46,990 bases of DNA. Source: Kiloniellales bacterium (lineage in GTDB: Bacteria; Pseudomonadota; Alphaproteobacteria; Kiloniellales; JAKSBE01). The stretch lies in NCBI GenBank assembly GCA_030066685.1, contig JASJBF010000057.1, forward strand, positions 1 to 46,990, in the 5' to 3' direction. Under the pieces are notes generated by a model that was given only the letters and a program-made list of their open reading frames with translations, ran no database searches and had not been told where the DNA came from. Within the stretch, counting starts at the first letter, position 1. Each line of letters begins with the position of its first letter. Below are positions 1 to 9,385 of the stretch, in pieces. The translations under genes were made by a program, and so were the position numbers.

Positions 1-120
1 GGCTTCCCCGAGAACAAGGGCAACGGCGGCAGCCCCAAGGGCAAGCGCGGCCCCGGAAAGCCCCGCCGCCCGCGCAAGCCCGGAAAGCCAAAGACAAAGC
101 TCCCCGTCCTCGTCGAATAG
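1..120 (+). CDS. C-terminal tail of an unidentified protein (5' end outside window)
   Basis: An open frame enters from the left edge and ends at TAG 118-120. The 39 visible residues are a low-complexity basic tail rich in Lys, Arg, Pro and Gly (for example GKRGPGKPRRPRKPGKPK), ending KLPVLVE. Tails like this occur on RNA-binding proteins such as DEAD-box helicases or pseudouridine synthases, but no domain is visible, so no function is assigned. The 64 bases to the next start hold no recognisable signal. Confidence 0.55.
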   Translation, partial: GFPENKGNGGSPKGKRGPGKPRRPRKPGKPKTKLPVLVE

Positions 121-184
121 GACGAGACCGTGGCGCGCTTGCGCTGGCGAGGGGCGCAAGGCGATTTGAGCGGCCGGGCACAAG

Positions 185-1294
185 ATGACCTCCGATTGTC
201 TCGCCGGATATCGCGTCGTCGACCTCTCGCAGTACCTGCCGGGGCCCTTCGCCGGCCAGATCCTGGCCGACCTCGGCGCCGAGGTGGTTAAGGTCGAACC
301 GCCGGGCGGCGATCCCATGCGCGGCATCGGCCCGCCGGACCCGGACGGGGTCTCCGCCTACTACAAGCTGGTCAACGCCGGAAAGCGGGTGGTCCGGATC
401 GACCTCAAGGTCGCGGCCGGGCGGGCGGCCTTCGGCGACCTGATCACGGCGGCGGACGTGCTGCTGGAGTCCTATCGGCCCGGCATGCTGGCTCGCCTCG
501 GCTTCGACCGCACGGCCTTGGCGACCTTGAACCCGCGGCTGGTCCACTGCGCGCTCTCCGGCTACGGCCAGACCGGGCCCTATGCCGAAAAGGGCGGCCA
601 CGACCTGAACTACCTGGCCTGGAGCGGTGGCCTGGCGACCTCGGGCAGCGCAGCGCGGCCGACGATCGCCCATCCGCCGGTGGCCGACCACGCCGGCGCC
701 CTGCAGGCGGTGATCGCGATCCTGGCGGCCCTGCTGCGGCGCGAGCGGAGCGGGGAAGGGGCCTTCCTGGACGTCAGCCTGGCCGAGACGGTGCTGGCTT
801 GGCAGGGCGGCCAGCTCACGGCCGCCTTGCGCGGCCGGCCCATGACCCGGGGCCGGGACCTGCTGAACGGCGGCGCCGCCTGCTACGGGATCTACGCCAC
901 CGCCGACGGCCGCTTCGTCACCCTGGGCGCCCTGGAGCCGAAGTTCTGGGCCGCCTTCTGCGCGGCGGTCGAGCGGCCCGACTGGATCGCCCGGCAGGCC
1001 GAGGCCCTGCCCCAAGACGACCTGATTGCCGAGGTCGCCGCCCTTTTTGGAACTGAGAGCCTCGCCAAATGGCAGGCGCTGCTCGGGCCCGTCGATTGCT
1101 GCTGGCAGCCGGTCCTGGAGGCGGAGGAGCTGCTCGCCGACCCGCAAACCCGGGCCCGCGGCCTTTTGCAACGGACCGGGGACTTGGCCGAGGTCCTCTT
1201 CCCGGCCCTGATCGACGATGGGGTGCCCGCGCCGCGCCGGCCCTTGGAGGAGGTTTCGGCCGACGCCGTTCTGCGCGCCTGGGGGGCCGAATAG
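185..1294 (+). CDS. CaiB/BaiF family CoA-transferase, alpha-methylacyl-CoA racemase-like
   Basis: A 369-residue protein of the family III CoA-transferase fold, cytosolic. The N-terminus carries the family signature VVDLSQYLPGPFAGQ followed by LGAEVVKVE (CoA-binding Rossmann part). GYGQTGPYAEKGGHDLNYL places a histidine at residue 139, and VADHAG gives an aspartate at 168. These match the His/Asp pair of alpha-methylacyl-CoA racemases, where they swap the alpha proton of 2-methylacyl-CoA thioesters. The length is typical for racemase-type members (about 360) and shorter than formyl-CoA transferases (about 430). I infer racemase or a related acyl-CoA activity; the substrate cannot be read from sequence. 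It converges on the next gene with only 12 bases between stops. The ATG at 185 has a weak ribosome-binding site. Confidence 0.85.
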   Translation: MTSDCLAGYRVVDLSQYLPGPFAGQILADLGAEVVKVEPPGGDPMRGIGPPDPDGVSAYYKLVNAGKRVVRIDLKVAAGRAAFGDLITAADVLLESYRPGMLARLGFDRTALATLNPRLVHCALSGYGQTGPYAEKGGHDLNYLAWSGGLATSGSAARPTIAHPPVADHAGALQAVIAILAALLRRERSGEGAFLDVSLAETVLAWQGGQLTAALRGRPMTRGRDLLNGGAACYGIYATADGRFVTLGALEPKFWAAFCAAVERPDWIARQAEALPQDDLIAEVAALFGTESLAKWQALLGPVDCCWQPVLEAEELLADPQTRARGLLQRTGDLAEVLFPALIDDGVPAPRRPLEEVSADAVLRAWGAE

Positions 1295-1306
1295 CCGCGC
1301 CCGGCG

Positions 1307-2473
1307 TCAGCCGCAGCCGTCCTTGCGGTAGGGGCCTTCGCCGGCGAGGGCGCGGGCCTCGTGGGAGATCGCCCGGCCCTCGCGCTGGAGGAAGTCCTCG
1401 ACCGCCTGGCGGAAGCCGCCGTCGGCGATCCAGTGGGCGCTGTAGGTCTCGACCGGCAGGTAGCCGCGTTGGATCTTGTGCTCGCCCTGGGCGCCGGCTT
1501 CGACGTGCTGCAGGCCTTCACGGATCGCGTGGTCGATGGCCTGGTAATAGCAGAGCTCGAAGTGCAGGAACTTGAAGCGGCCCAGGCAGCCCCAGTTGCG
1601 GCCGTAGAGCGTGTCGGCGCCGCGCAGGTTAAGGGCGCCGGCGACCGGCCGGCCCTCGTCCTCGGCCAGGACCAGGACGACCTTCTCGCCCAGGGTCGCG
1701 CCGAGCCGGCGAAAGAAGTCCCGGGTCAGGTAGGGATGGCCCCATTTGCGCTCGCTCGTCGCGATGTAAAAGCGGTAGAAGGCGTCCCAGTGCCGGGGCC
1801 CGATGTCGTCGCCGCAGCGCCGCGTGATGGTCAGGCCGCAGGCCTCGGCCTCGCGGCGCTCCTTCCGGATCGCCTTTCGCTTGCGCGAGGCCAGGGCGGC
1901 GAGGAAGCCGTCGAAGTCCTCGTAGCCGCGGTTGTCCCATCGGTACTGCAGGCCGCGCCGCTGCAGCATCCCGAGGTCCCCGAGCAATGACCACTCCTTC
2001 AGGGTCGGGAAGGTGATGTGGGCCGAGGAAATCTTGAGCTGCCGCGCCAGCTCGGCCATGGCCCCGGCCAGGGTCCCGGCGGTCTGCCGCCAGTCCGCCT
2101 CGGGATGGACCAGCAGCCGCGGCCCGGTCACCGGCGTGAAGGGTACGCTGGACTGTAGCTTAGGGTAATAACGGCCGCCGGCCCGCTCGTAGGCGTCGGC
2201 CCAGGCCCAGTCGAAGACGTACTCGCCGTAGGAATGGCTCTTGAGGTAGAGCGGCAGGCAGCCGAGCAAGCGGCCGTCCTCGCCGTGATAGGCCAGGTGC
2301 TGCGGCAGCCAGCCGGCCTCCTGGCCGACCGAGCCGCTGTCCTCCAGGGCGGAGAGGAAGGCGTGGCTGACGAAGGGGTTTTCGGTTCCGGCGCAGGCGT
2401 CCCAGGCCGCCGCCGGCACCTCGTCGATCCCGGTCAGGACCTTGATCGCGGCGGGCTCGCGTCCGTCCGGCAT
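1307..2473 (-). CDS. DUF482 / FemAB-like GNAT N-acyltransferase
   Basis: A 388-residue protein resembling the DUF482 group (often named peptidogalycan biosynthesis protein), which adopts a double GNAT fold like FemA/FemB. Visible landmarks are NPFVSHAFLSALEDSGSV near the N-terminus, YVFDWAWADAYERAGG and YYPKLQSSVPFTPVTG around residues 85-120, a basic RKRKAIRKERREA segment near 185, and AHWIADGGFRQAVEDFL at the C-terminus. Family members are thought to transfer acyl or aminoacyl groups, but the substrate is unknown. The start ATG is supported by AGGAGGAG 11 bases upstream on the minus strand. The 150 bases between this start and the RidA stop contain nothing I can name. Confidence 0.85.
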   Translation of the reverse strand: MPDGREPAAIKVLTGIDEVPAAAWDACAGTENPFVSHAFLSALEDSGSVGQEAGWLPQHLAYHGEDGRLLGCLPLYLKSHSYGEYVFDWAWADAYERAGGRYYPKLQSSVPFTPVTGPRLLVHPEADWRQTAGTLAGAMAELARQLKISSAHITFPTLKEWSLLGDLGMLQRRGLQYRWDNRGYEDFDGFLAALASRKRKAIRKERREAEACGLTITRRCGDDIGPRHWDAFYRFYIATSERKWGHPYLTRDFFRRLGATLGEKVVLVLAEDEGRPVAGALNLRGADTLYGRNWGCLGRFKFLHFELCYYQAIDHAIREGLQHVEAGAQGEHKIQRGYLPVETYSAHWIADGGFRQAVEDFLQREGRAISHEARALAGEGPYRKDGCG

Positions 2474-2623
2474 GCCTTTGCGTGCTCCTCCTGCCCTTCG
2501 CCGCGGCGCGCCTGCCGCTACTCAGACCTACGCCGCGAAAGGAGAAGTGGATCTTAGCAGACTGCCGGCCGGGCTTCCCGCGCCGGGCGATGAACTTTTC
2601 GCCGGCACCTTCCCCTTCGCCGC

Positions 2624-3091
2624 TCAGTCGATCTCGAAGATCGCGTCGACTTCGACCGCGACGCCCCTGGGCAGGGAGGCCGCCGAGACCGCGGCCCGGG
2701 AGTGCTTGCCCTTGTCGCTGAAGACCTCGACCATCAGGTTGGAAGCGCCGTTGACGACTTCGGGCTGGTCGGTGAAATCGGCCGTCGAGTTGACAAAGCC
2801 GCCCAGGCGCAGGCAGCGCACCACCCGGTCCAGCTCGCCGCCGCAGGCCGCCTTGACCTGGGCGATGATGTTGAGGGCGCAGAGCCGCGCCGCCGCCTGG
2901 CCCTCCTCGACCCCGTAGTCGCGGCCCAGCTTGCCGACGTACTGGATCTCGCCGTTGTGGATGGTGATCTGCCCGGCCACGAAGACCTGCTTGCCGGAGA
3001 CCACGTAGGGCACGTAGTTGGCGGCCGGGGCGGCCGCCTCCGGCAGCTCGATCCCCAGTTCCTCAAGGCGCGCGTCGATCGCTCCGGCCAT
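2624..3091 (-). CDS. RidA family (YjgF/YER057c/UK114) reactive imine deaminase-like protein
   Basis: 155 residues in the chosen frame. RidA proteins are cytosolic trimers that hydrolyse reactive enamine/imine intermediates released by PLP enzymes such as threonine dehydratase. The C-terminal part HSRAAVSAASLPRGVAVEVD aligns with the family signature, including the arginine that binds the substrate carboxylate in E. coli RidA. GNVV-type core segments appear as VFVAGQITIHNG and RLGGFVNST. The frame stays open for another 45 codons upstream, but that stretch is Pro/Arg-rich and unlike the family. ATG 3091 has GGGAGG about ten bases upstream and gives a normal family length. It belongs to the longer (about 150-residue) RidA subgroup rather than the 128-residue archetype. 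Confidence 0.9.
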   Translation of the reverse strand: MAGAIDARLEELGIELPEAAAPAANYVPYVVSGKQVFVAGQITIHNGEIQYVGKLGRDYGVEEGQAAARLCALNIIAQVKAACGGELDRVVRCLRLGGFVNSTADFTDQPEVVNGASNLMVEVFSDKGKHSRAAVSAASLPRGVAVEVDAIFEID

Positions 3092-3189
3092 GTCGCTTCG
3101 TCCTCCCTGTCGGCAGCGTGTTCCCGAGACCGCGCCGAGCTTATCCGCAGGCCGGAAACCGGACAAGCGAGGCGAGGGGAGGGTGGCCC

Positions 3190-3218
3190 AAAAAGGGGGG
3201 CGGACCGCCGCCCGCCCC
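3190..3218 (-). terminator. Probable Rho-independent terminator after nrdJ
   Basis: Read on the minus strand, GGGCGG (3213-3208), loop CGGT, CCGCCC (3203-3198) is followed by CCC and five T residues (3194-3190). Extra flanking G residues upstream can pair with the trailing C residues and lengthen the stem. It lies 74 bases beyond the nrdJ stop and before the RidA start, in a 200-bp gap. A second GCGCGC hairpin at 3259-3276 lacks a T tract. Confidence 0.5.
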
Positions 3219-3291
3219 AAGGTCACAGGGAGAACTCAGACATGAGTCGTCGGATAGGGCGCGCTTGCCTGCGCGCGACTTCCACCGCTCC

Positions 3292-6200
3292 TCATGAGCA
3301 GCCGCTGGTGGCGCCGCAGGTCACGCACTTCATGCAGGTCCCGTTGCGCACCAGTGTGAAATTGCCGCAGCCTTCGCAAGGGTCACCTTCGTAACCCTTG
3401 AGGCGCGCTTCACGGACGCGCTCGAGCCGGATATCCACGGTCTCGGTGACTACGGTCTCGACGGCAAGGGCTTCGGCGGAGCCCCCTGCGCCGGCGAGCT
3501 CTGAGGTGGCGGCGCCCGACGCCTCGGCCTTGAGGGCCGTCGCGCCGTTGCCGCCGCCGTTCAAGACGATCAGCTGGTTGCGGACGTAGCCGTTGGAGGC
3601 GATGCGGCGCACGGTCTCCGCGACCGCCTCGCGCTCCGCCTCGGGCAGCTCGCCCTCCTCGTCCCCGCGGCCCACGCTGTCGGGCAGCAGGTCGTTGGGC
3701 TCGACGTGGGCCAGGTCGTTGCGGCCCAGGTAGGAGATCGCCAGCTCCCGGAAGATGTAGTCAATGATCGAGGTCGCCATCTTGATGGCGTCGTTGCCTT
3801 CGACCATGCCCGAGGGCTCGAAGCGGGTGAAGGTGAAGGCCTCGACGTACTCCTCCAGCGGCACGCCGTACTGCAGCCCGATCGAGATCGCGATGGCGAA
3901 GTTGTTCATCAGACTGCGGAAGGCGGCGCCTTCCTTGTGCATGTCGACGAAGATCTCGCCCAGGCGGCCGTCCTCGTACTCGCCGGTCCGGAGATAGACC
4001 TTGTGGCCGCCGACGATCGCCTTCTGGGTGTAGCCCTTGCGCCGTTCGGGCAGGCGGGCGCGCTCGGTGACCCGCTCGACGATGCGTTCGATGACCCGCT
4101 CGGCGACGATCTCGGCGCGGGCCGCGGCCGGCGCCTCGGCGATGGCCTCGGCCAAGTCCTCGGCCGCCTCGCCATCGTTCTCCAGCAGGGCCGCCGAGAG
4201 CGGCTGCGACAGCTTGGAGCCGTCGCGGTAGAGCGCGTTGGCCTTGAGGCCCAGCTTCCAGGACTGCCGGTAGGCGTCCTTGCAGTCCTCGACCGTCGCG
4301 TGGTTGGGCATGTTGATGGTCTTGGAGATCGCCCCGGAGATGAAGGGCTGGGCCGCCGCCATCATCTCGATGTGGCTGCCGACCGAGAGGTAGCGCTTGC
4401 CGATCCGCCCGCAAGGGTTGGCGCAGTCGAAGACCGGCAGGTGCTCCGCCTTGAGGTGCGGTGCGCCTTCCAGGGTCATGGCCCCGCAGCAGTAGGTGTT
4501 GGCGGCCTCGACCTGCTCCCTGGTGAAGCCCAGGGCGGCGAGCATGTCGAAGGCCATGTCGTCGAGCTGCTCGGCGCTGAAGCCCAGGTGCTTGGTGCAG
4601 AAGTCCTCGCCCAGGGTCCACTTGTTGAAGGCGAACTTGATGTCGAAGGCGCTGCCCAGGCTGGCCTCCACGGCGTCCAGGCTCGCCTGGGTGAAGCCCT
4701 TCTGGATCAGCGCCGCGTGGTTCACCCCCGGCGCGTCCTTCAGGGTGCCGTGGCCGACCGCGTAGCGGATGATCTCCTCGATCCGCGTCTCGTTGTAGCC
4801 CAGGGTCTTGAGCGCGACCGGGACCGTGCGGTTGATGATCTTGAAGTAGCCGCCGCCGGCCAGCTTCTTGAACTTGACCAGGGCGAAGTCGGGCTCGATG
4901 CCCGTGGTGTCGCAGTCCATGACCAGGCCGATGGTTCCGGTCGGCGCGATGACGCTGGTCTGGGCGTTGCGGTAGCCCTGCGCCGCGCCGAGGCGCAGGG
5001 CCTCGTCCCAGGCCTCGCAAGCGGCCGAGACCAGCGCCGGATCCGGGCAGGCCTCGCCGTCCAGGGCCACCGGGGCGATCGAAAGGCCCTCGTAGCCCTC
5101 CTCCTCGCCGTGCGCGGCACGGCGGTGGTTGCGGATCACCCGCAGCATGGCCTCGCGGTTCTCGGCATAGCCCGGGAAGGCGCCCAGCTCGCCGGCCATC
5201 TCGGCCGAGGCGGCATAGGCGTCGCCGGTCAGGATCGCGGTCAAGGCGGCGGCCATCGCCCGCCCGGCGTCGGAGTCGTAGCTCAGCCCGCCGGCCATCA
5301 AGAGGCCGCCCAGGTTGGCGTAGCCAAGGCCCAGGGTGCGGAACGCGTAGGACTTCTCGGCGATGGCCTTGGAGGGGAACTGGGCCATCAGGACCGAGAT
5401 CTCGAGAGTCAGGGTCCAGAGCCGGGTGGCGTGGCGGTAGGCCTCGATCTCGAAGCGGCCGTCCTTGCCCAGGAAGGTCATCAGGTTCAAAGACGCCAGG
5501 TTGCAGGCCGTGTCGTCCAGGAACATGTACTCCGAACAGGGATTGGAGGCGTTAATCCGGCCCGACTGCGGGCAGGTGTGCCACTCGTTGATCGTGGTGT
5601 CGAACTGGACGCCCGGGTCGGCGCAGGACCAGGCGGCCTCGGCGATCTGGTCCCAGAGCTGCTCGGCCGGCAGGCTGTCGGCGACCTTACCGTCGGTGCG
5701 GCGGACCAGGTTCCAGGTGCCCCCGCCCTCGACCGCCTCCAGAAACGCGTTGGTCAGGCGCACCGAGTTGTTGGAGTTCTGGCCCGAGACGGTCAGATAG
5801 GCTTCGGAATCCCAGTCCGTGTCGTAGGTCCGGAACTGGATCGAGGTGGCGCCCTGGCGCGCAAACTGGACGACCCGCTGGATGTAGTTGTCCGGCACCT
5901 TGGCCTTGCGCGCTTCGCGCACCGCCGCCTTGAGCTTCGGGTTCCGCTTGACGTCGAAGGCGGCCTCCGGCTCGCCGGCATCGGGTGCCGCGTGGCAGGC
6001 CTGGATCACCGCGTTCAGGTGCTTGCTGCAGAGCTTGGAGCCGGCGACCAGGGCCGCGACCTTCTGCTCCTCGACGGCCTTCCAGTTGATGTAGTCGAGG
6101 ATGTCGGGATGGTCGACGTCGACGGTCACCATCTTCGCGGCGCGGCGGGTCGTGCCGCCCGACTTGATCGCGCCGGCGGCCCGGTCGCCGATCTTCAGGA

Positions 6201-6966
6201 AGCTCATCAGGCCCGAGGAGCGGCCGCCGCCGCTCAGCGGCTCGCCCTCGCCGCGCAGGCGCGAGAAGTTGGTCCCGGTGCCCGAGCCGTACTTGAACAA
6301 CCGCGCCTCGCGGACCCAGAGGTCCATGATCCCGTTCTCGTTGACCAGGTCGTCGCCGACCGACTGGATGAAGCAGGCGTGCGGCTGCGGGTGCTCGTAG
6401 GCCGAGGCCGCCTTGGTCAGCTTGCCGCTCTGGAAGTCGACGTAGTAGTGGCCCTGGCTGGGGCCGTCGATGCCGTAGGCCCAGTTGAGGCCGGTGTTGA
6501 ACCACTGCGGCGAGTTGGGCGCGGCCATCTGGCGGGCCAGCATGAAGCGCATCTCGTCGTAGTAGGCGCGGGCGTCCTCCTCCTGGTCGAAGTAGCCGCC
6601 CTTCCAGCCCCAGTAGGCCCAGGTCCCGGCCAGGCGGTCGAAGACCTGCTTGGCCGAGGTCTCGCCACCCTCCGCCGGCTCCTTGGCCGCCTTGCCGCGC
6701 CTGGGGGCCGGCTCGGAGCGCCAGAGCCAGGTCGGGACGCCGTCCTCCTCGACACGCTTCAGCTTGGCCGGAATGCCGCGCTTGCGGAAGTACTTCTGGG
6801 CCAGGATGTCACAGGCGACTTGGCTCCAGTCTGTTGGCACCTCGATGTCCGACTGCTGGAACACCACCGAGCCGTCGGGGTTGCGGATCTCGCTCGACGT
6901 CTTGCGGAAAGGGATGGTCTCGTAGACATCCTTGCCGTCCTCGGTGAAGTGTCGCCTGATCCGCAT
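3292..6966 (-). CDS. nrdJ: Class II (adenosylcobalamin-dependent) ribonucleotide reductase
   Basis: 1224 residues. It converts ribonucleoside diphosphates to deoxy forms with a cobalamin-generated thiyl radical and, unlike class I, needs no oxygen and no beta subunit. Hallmarks visible: an N-terminal domain with [11 protein letters not shown]; the active-site block [20 protein letters not shown] with the N-x-C-x-E radical motif; APTGTIG substrate-binding loop; a C-terminal TSCPD-type domain beginning near [19 protein letters not shown]; and a cysteine-rich end (CEGCG...CMKCVTCG...GCS) that should act as zinc ribbon and redox-shuttle tail. No ATP cone is apparent. The frame is open 49 codons further upstream, but ATG 6966 (residues MRIRRHF) is preceded by AAGGGGG and the extension would run into the operator region. 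No class I reductase is seen here. Confidence 0.95.
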   Translation of the reverse strand: MRIRRHFTEDGKDVYETIPFRKTSSEIRNPDGSVVFQQSDIEVPTDWSQVACDILAQKYFRKRGIPAKLKRVEEDGVPTWLWRSEPAPRRGKAAKEPAEGGETSAKQVFDRLAGTWAYWGWKGGYFDQEEDARAYYDEMRFMLARQMAAPNSPQWFNTGLNWAYGIDGPSQGHYYVDFQSGKLTKAASAYEHPQPHACFIQSVGDDLVNENGIMDLWVREARLFKYGSGTGTNFSRLRGEGEPLSGGGRSSGLMSFLKIGDRAAGAIKSGGTTRRAAKMVTVDVDHPDILDYINWKAVEEQKVAALVAGSKLCSKHLNAVIQACHAAPDAGEPEAAFDVKRNPKLKAAVREARKAKVPDNYIQRVVQFARQGATSIQFRTYDTDWDSEAYLTVSGQNSNNSVRLTNAFLEAVEGGGTWNLVRRTDGKVADSLPAEQLWDQIAEAAWSCADPGVQFDTTINEWHTCPQSGRINASNPCSEYMFLDDTACNLASLNLMTFLGKDGRFEIEAYRHATRLWTLTLEISVLMAQFPSKAIAEKSYAFRTLGLGYANLGGLLMAGGLSYDSDAGRAMAAALTAILTGDAYAASAEMAGELGAFPGYAENREAMLRVIRNHRRAAHGEEEGYEGLSIAPVALDGEACPDPALVSAACEAWDEALRLGAAQGYRNAQTSVIAPTGTIGLVMDCDTTGIEPDFALVKFKKLAGGGYFKIINRTVPVALKTLGYNETRIEEIIRYAVGHGTLKDAPGVNHAALIQKGFTQASLDAVEASLGSAFDIKFAFNKWTLGEDFCTKHLGFSAEQLDDMAFDMLAALGFTREQVEAANTYCCGAMTLEGAPHLKAEHLPVFDCANPCGRIGKRYLSVGSHIEMMAAAQPFISGAISKTINMPNHATVEDCKDAYRQSWKLGLKANALYRDGSKLSQPLSAALLENDGEAAEDLAEAIAEAPAAARAEIVAERVIERIVERVTERARLPERRKGYTQKAIVGGHKVYLRTGEYEDGRLGEIFVDMHKEGAAFRSLMNNFAIAISIGLQYGVPLEEYVEAFTFTRFEPSGMVEGNDAIKMATSIIDYIFRELAISYLGRNDLAHVEPNDLLPDSVGRGDEEGELPEAEREAVAETVRRIASNGYVRNQLIVLNGGGNGATALKAEASGAATSELAGAGGSAEALAVETVVTETVDIRLERVREARLKGYEGDPCEGCGNFTLVRNGTCMKCVTCGATSGCS

Positions 6967-7106
6967 GTGACCCCCTTCTCGATGACTGCTGCCTGCGCGC
7001 GAGACCGGCCTCGCCAGGACTCCACCCCCAAGGGACTCGGGGCCATTGCGGCCCAGAATCTCGCCCGAACAGGGATCCAAGGCAGGTCTCGTGATGAGGA
7101 GGAAGC

Positions 7107-7147
7107 TAACCACAAAATCTAGATAGTGTCACCAGATTTTGTGGTTA
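7107..7147 (-). promoter_or_regulatory. 14-bp perfect inverted repeat upstream of nrdJ with NrdR-like half boxes
   Basis: TAACCACAAAATCT (7107-7120) and its exact reverse complement (7134-7147) flank a 13-base spacer. Each arm overlaps a sequence resembling the NrdR box consensus acaCwAtATaTwGtgt: CACAAAATCTAG at 7111-7122 matches 10 of the 12 core positions, and CACCAGATTTTG at 7130-7141 matches 9 of 12. Position (141 bases before the nrdJ start) and AT-richness fit an operator overlapping the nrdJ promoter. NrdR is known to repress ribonucleotide reductase genes when dATP is high; its action here is inferred. Confidence 0.5.
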
Positions 7148-7165
7148 ATGAAGCGGATATCGGGA

Positions 7166-8107
7166 TTAGTCCCTAGATGTAGTGGCGACTTTCCCTCGAG
7201 TCTCGGCCTGCGGCTGCCAGGCCAGCAGCACCAGGGCTGCGGTGACGATGAGGGCGCCCAGGAACTGCAGGGGGGCGAGAAGCTCGCCCAGGATCACCGC
7301 GGCGATGGCGATGGTCAGCAGGGGCTCGGCGTAGGAGACCAGGCCCAGCCGGCCCGGGCAGGACAGGCCCATGGCGGCGAACTGGACGACGATGGCGACG
7401 GCGTAGAAGGCGCTGGCGCCGACCAGCCCGGCCCAGCCGGTGAAGGCGTAGGGCAGGCTGAAGCCGCCTAGGAGCGTCAGCGCCGCGGCCAGCAGAAGGG
7501 CGCCGCCCAGGTTGACGTAGACGGTGATCGAGAAGACGTCGTGCAGCCCGGCCAGCCGTCGGCTGACCAGCACCGTCACGCTGGCGCCCGCCGCCGCCAG
7601 CAGGGCGAAAAGCAGGCCCTGGGGGTCGAGGTCGGCGTAGACCGTGGCCACGGCGAGCCCGAGCCCGATCAGGGCGAGAAGCGCCGCGCCGAGCCGCCGG
7701 CCGCCCAGGGCGCCGGCGCCGGACAGCGGCACCAGAAGGGCGGCGAGGAAGGGGAAGCAGTAGAGCAGCAGGCAGGCCAGACCGACCGGCAGGTAGAAAA
7801 CTGCCGCCAGGTAGCTGACGTTGGTGACGAACCAGGACAGGGTGACCAAGGCGGTAAGGGGCCAAGCCTTGCGCGGCAGCAGGATCGGGCGCCGGAACAT
7901 CAGGATCATCATGACCAGCGCCAGGCTGCCCATGAGGTAGCGCATGAAGGCCACGGTCAGGGGATCGCTGCCGCCGTCGTAGGCAAGCCGGGCCAAGGTC
8001 GGGATGCTGGCAAAGGAGACCGCCGCTGCCAGGGCGAGAAGCAGCCCAGCGATCCAGGGGTCGGCGCGGCCGATGCCGCGCTCCCGGGTCTGCCCGATCT
8101 CACTCAT
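7166..8107 (-). CDS. DMT superfamily permease, EamA family
   Basis: A 313-residue inner-membrane protein with about ten hydrophobic segments arranged as two EamA repeats, typical of drug/metabolite exporters (family length about 300). Examples of membrane segments are WIAGLLLALAAAVSFASIPT near the N-terminus, VLVSRRLAGL between the halves, and LTIAIAAVILGELLAPLQFL in the second repeat, which carries the usual GE-L-P/L motif. Substrate is unknown; relatives export amino acids, purines or other metabolites. It is co-directional with nrdJ, but the intervening region holds the putative nrdJ operator, so I treat them as separate units. The start ATG follows a 105-bp gap in which I see no clear promoter. 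Confidence 0.88.
   Translation of the reverse strand: MSEIGQTRERGIGRADPWIAGLLLALAAAVSFASIPTLARLAYDGGSDPLTVAFMRYLMGSLALVMMILMFRRPILLPRKAWPLTALVTLSWFVTNVSYLAAVFYLPVGLACLLLYCFPFLAALLVPLSGAGALGGRRLGAALLALIGLGLAVATVYADLDPQGLLFALLAAAGASVTVLVSRRLAGLHDVFSITVYVNLGGALLLAAALTLLGGFSLPYAFTGWAGLVGASAFYAVAIVVQFAAMGLSCPGRLGLVSYAEPLLTIAIAAVILGELLAPLQFLGALIVTAALVLLAWQPQAETRGKVATTSRD
7170..7185 (-). promoter_or_regulatory. Candidate NrdR box at the end of the upstream permease gene
   Basis: TCCCTAGATGTAGTGG agrees with the NrdR consensus at 11 of 16 positions, including C, A, AT, T, W and GTG of the core. Its core is 41 bp, about four helical turns, from the equivalent position of the box at 7130-7141, and NrdR boxes typically come in helically phased pairs. 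It lies inside the last codons of the minus-strand permease gene, so its conservation is partly constrained by coding. This is inference from pattern only. Confidence 0.45.
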
Positions 8108-8212
8108 GGTCTCTGATCTCGCATTAGGCCATAAGGTGTAGCCGCTCGGCCCTGCTTTTCCATTAAGGATAAGCTTGCCCTCGCGGCAAATTCGCCCGAA
8201 ATCCCGTGGGAA

Positions 8213-9247
8213 TCAGGCGGGTCTGGCAAGCGGCAGGTTGACCAGGAGATTCTGCGGCTTGAGCTTCAGCCGGCCGCTCTCCGACATGCAGAGCGCCAGA
8301 TAGACCGGGCGGCCGGCGAGCTCGGAGCGCATCGCGCCGGGGTCCTTGAAGTCGAGGCGGAACAGCGAGAGCAGGCGGGCCAGGCGGGCCTCGCCGACCT
8401 CGACCCCGTTGTAGAGGTCGTTGAGCAGGCGCGAGCCCTCGGCGTCGAGACCGAGGTGCCAGGCCCATTTCTCGTCGCGGATCTCCTGGACCGGCTGCAG
8501 GCTGACCTCGACCTCGTGGAAGCGCCGCACCCAGGCCTCGAGGACCCGGCAGAGCGCGTCGAGCCCGGCGCCGGCAAAGTTCAGGTTGAGGACCAGGTCG
8601 TGGCGTTGGTCGCGCGACCAGTAGAGCGCGGCGTTGGCCTCGTCGATGACCTCGAGGTCGACCCGGCGCAAGGGGGTCTGCGCCTCGACCACGAGGCGGC
8701 CCAGGTCGCCGAAGCCGCCGGTGGAGGCATACATCTCCACCGTCTCGGCGTCCGCGGCCATGATGTGACCGTCGTTGATGGTCACCTGCTGCTCGCGGAA
8801 CAGCAGTTCGGCAGCCCGCGCTCTCAGGCCGTCCTCGCAGCCCTCCAGCAAGGCTCGTGCGATGACGTGGGCGAGCTGGTCGAGGAACAGGGGCGGCACC
8901 GGGACCCCCTTCGGCATGCTGCCGCCCGACTCGGCGAAGATCCGGGCGTAGGCGGCCTCGATCGTGCCGGCCCGAACCAGGCGGTCGCGGAAGCCGAGCA
9001 CGACCTCGTAGTTCTCTCGGGCGTCCGGGTCGGCGAGCTCGGCCAAGCGGGCCTTGGAGACGGCCTCGCGCGGGTTGGCCAGGAGGCTACGGTGCAAAGC
9101 GATCTCGGCGGCACAGGACTCTTCGACCGGACGAATCTCCGGGCGCCGAAAATAGGCGGCCAGGAAGGCGTCGGTCACCGCCAGGCGGCCGGACTCGGCG
9201 TCCTGCCGCAACAAGTGATAGCCGGAATCTCGCCAGAAATCGGGCAT
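8213..9247 (-). CDS. Conserved protein of unknown function, probably DUF6352 family
   Basis: 344 residues, soluble, with no signal peptide or membrane segment. The start MPDFWRDSGYHLL and the internal MPKGVPVPPLFLDQLAHVIA and RHDLVLNLNFAGAGLDALC segments look like a conserved alphaproteobacterial family that I recall as DUF6352; the family name is from memory. No catalytic motif is recognisable. The frame continues 189 codons upstream of ATG 9247, but that part is antisense to the NDUFA12 gene and is rejected. The gene is divergent from NDUFA12 with 138 bases between starts, which should hold both promoters. C-terminal residues KPQNLLVNLPLARPA end the protein. Confidence 0.75.
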   Translation of the reverse strand: MPDFWRDSGYHLLRQDAESGRLAVTDAFLAAYFRRPEIRPVEESCAAEIALHRSLLANPREAVSKARLAELADPDARENYEVVLGFRDRLVRAGTIEAAYARIFAESGGSMPKGVPVPPLFLDQLAHVIARALLEGCEDGLRARAAELLFREQQVTINDGHIMAADAETVEMYASTGGFGDLGRLVVEAQTPLRRVDLEVIDEANAALYWSRDQRHDLVLNLNFAGAGLDALCRVLEAWVRRFHEVEVSLQPVQEIRDEKWAWHLGLDAEGSRLLNDLYNGVEVGEARLARLLSLFRLDFKDPGAMRSELAGRPVYLALCMSESGRLKLKPQNLLVNLPLARPA

Positions 9248-9385
9248 GGCGCCACTATCGGGCGCACTCCGGGCGCTGTCCAGTCCGCCGCCGGCGGGCC
9301 CAGTCCTCCCCGGACGCAGCGTCTGGACGGGCGGGAGCGGAGGTGCAATAGTCGCGCCGGCCAAAATCTGCTGGACCAAAGGGCT

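Noticed and set aside
3092-3226. N-terminal extension of RidA by 45 codons
   Set aside because: The extension is Pro/Arg-rich, unlike the family, and ATG 3091 has its own good ribosome-binding site.
3259-3276. GCGCGC hairpin as terminator of nrdJ
   Set aside because: No T tract follows on the minus strand; the hairpin at 3190-3218 with five T residues is the better candidate.
6967-7113. N-terminal extension of nrdJ by 49 codons
   Set aside because: It would run into the inverted repeat, is unlike class II reductases, and ATG 6966 has a suitable ribosome-binding site.
3706-7122. 1138-codon open frame antisense to nrdJ, and similar long opposing frames over rne (20408-22543), accC, glnE and mrcA
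   Set aside because: Translations are low-complexity (Gly, Ala, Arg, Asp, Val-rich) without family motifs; they arise from high GC third positions opposite genuine genes.
7111-7141. The two boxes within the inverted repeat as a classic phased NrdR pair
   Set aside because: Their cores are 19 bp apart, not a whole number of helical turns; only the 41-bp pair with the site at 7170-7185 is phased.
6967-7165. Possible cobalamin riboswitch before the B12-dependent reductase
   Set aside because: The region is only 199 bases and I see no B12-box-like sequence; class II reductases usually do not need one.
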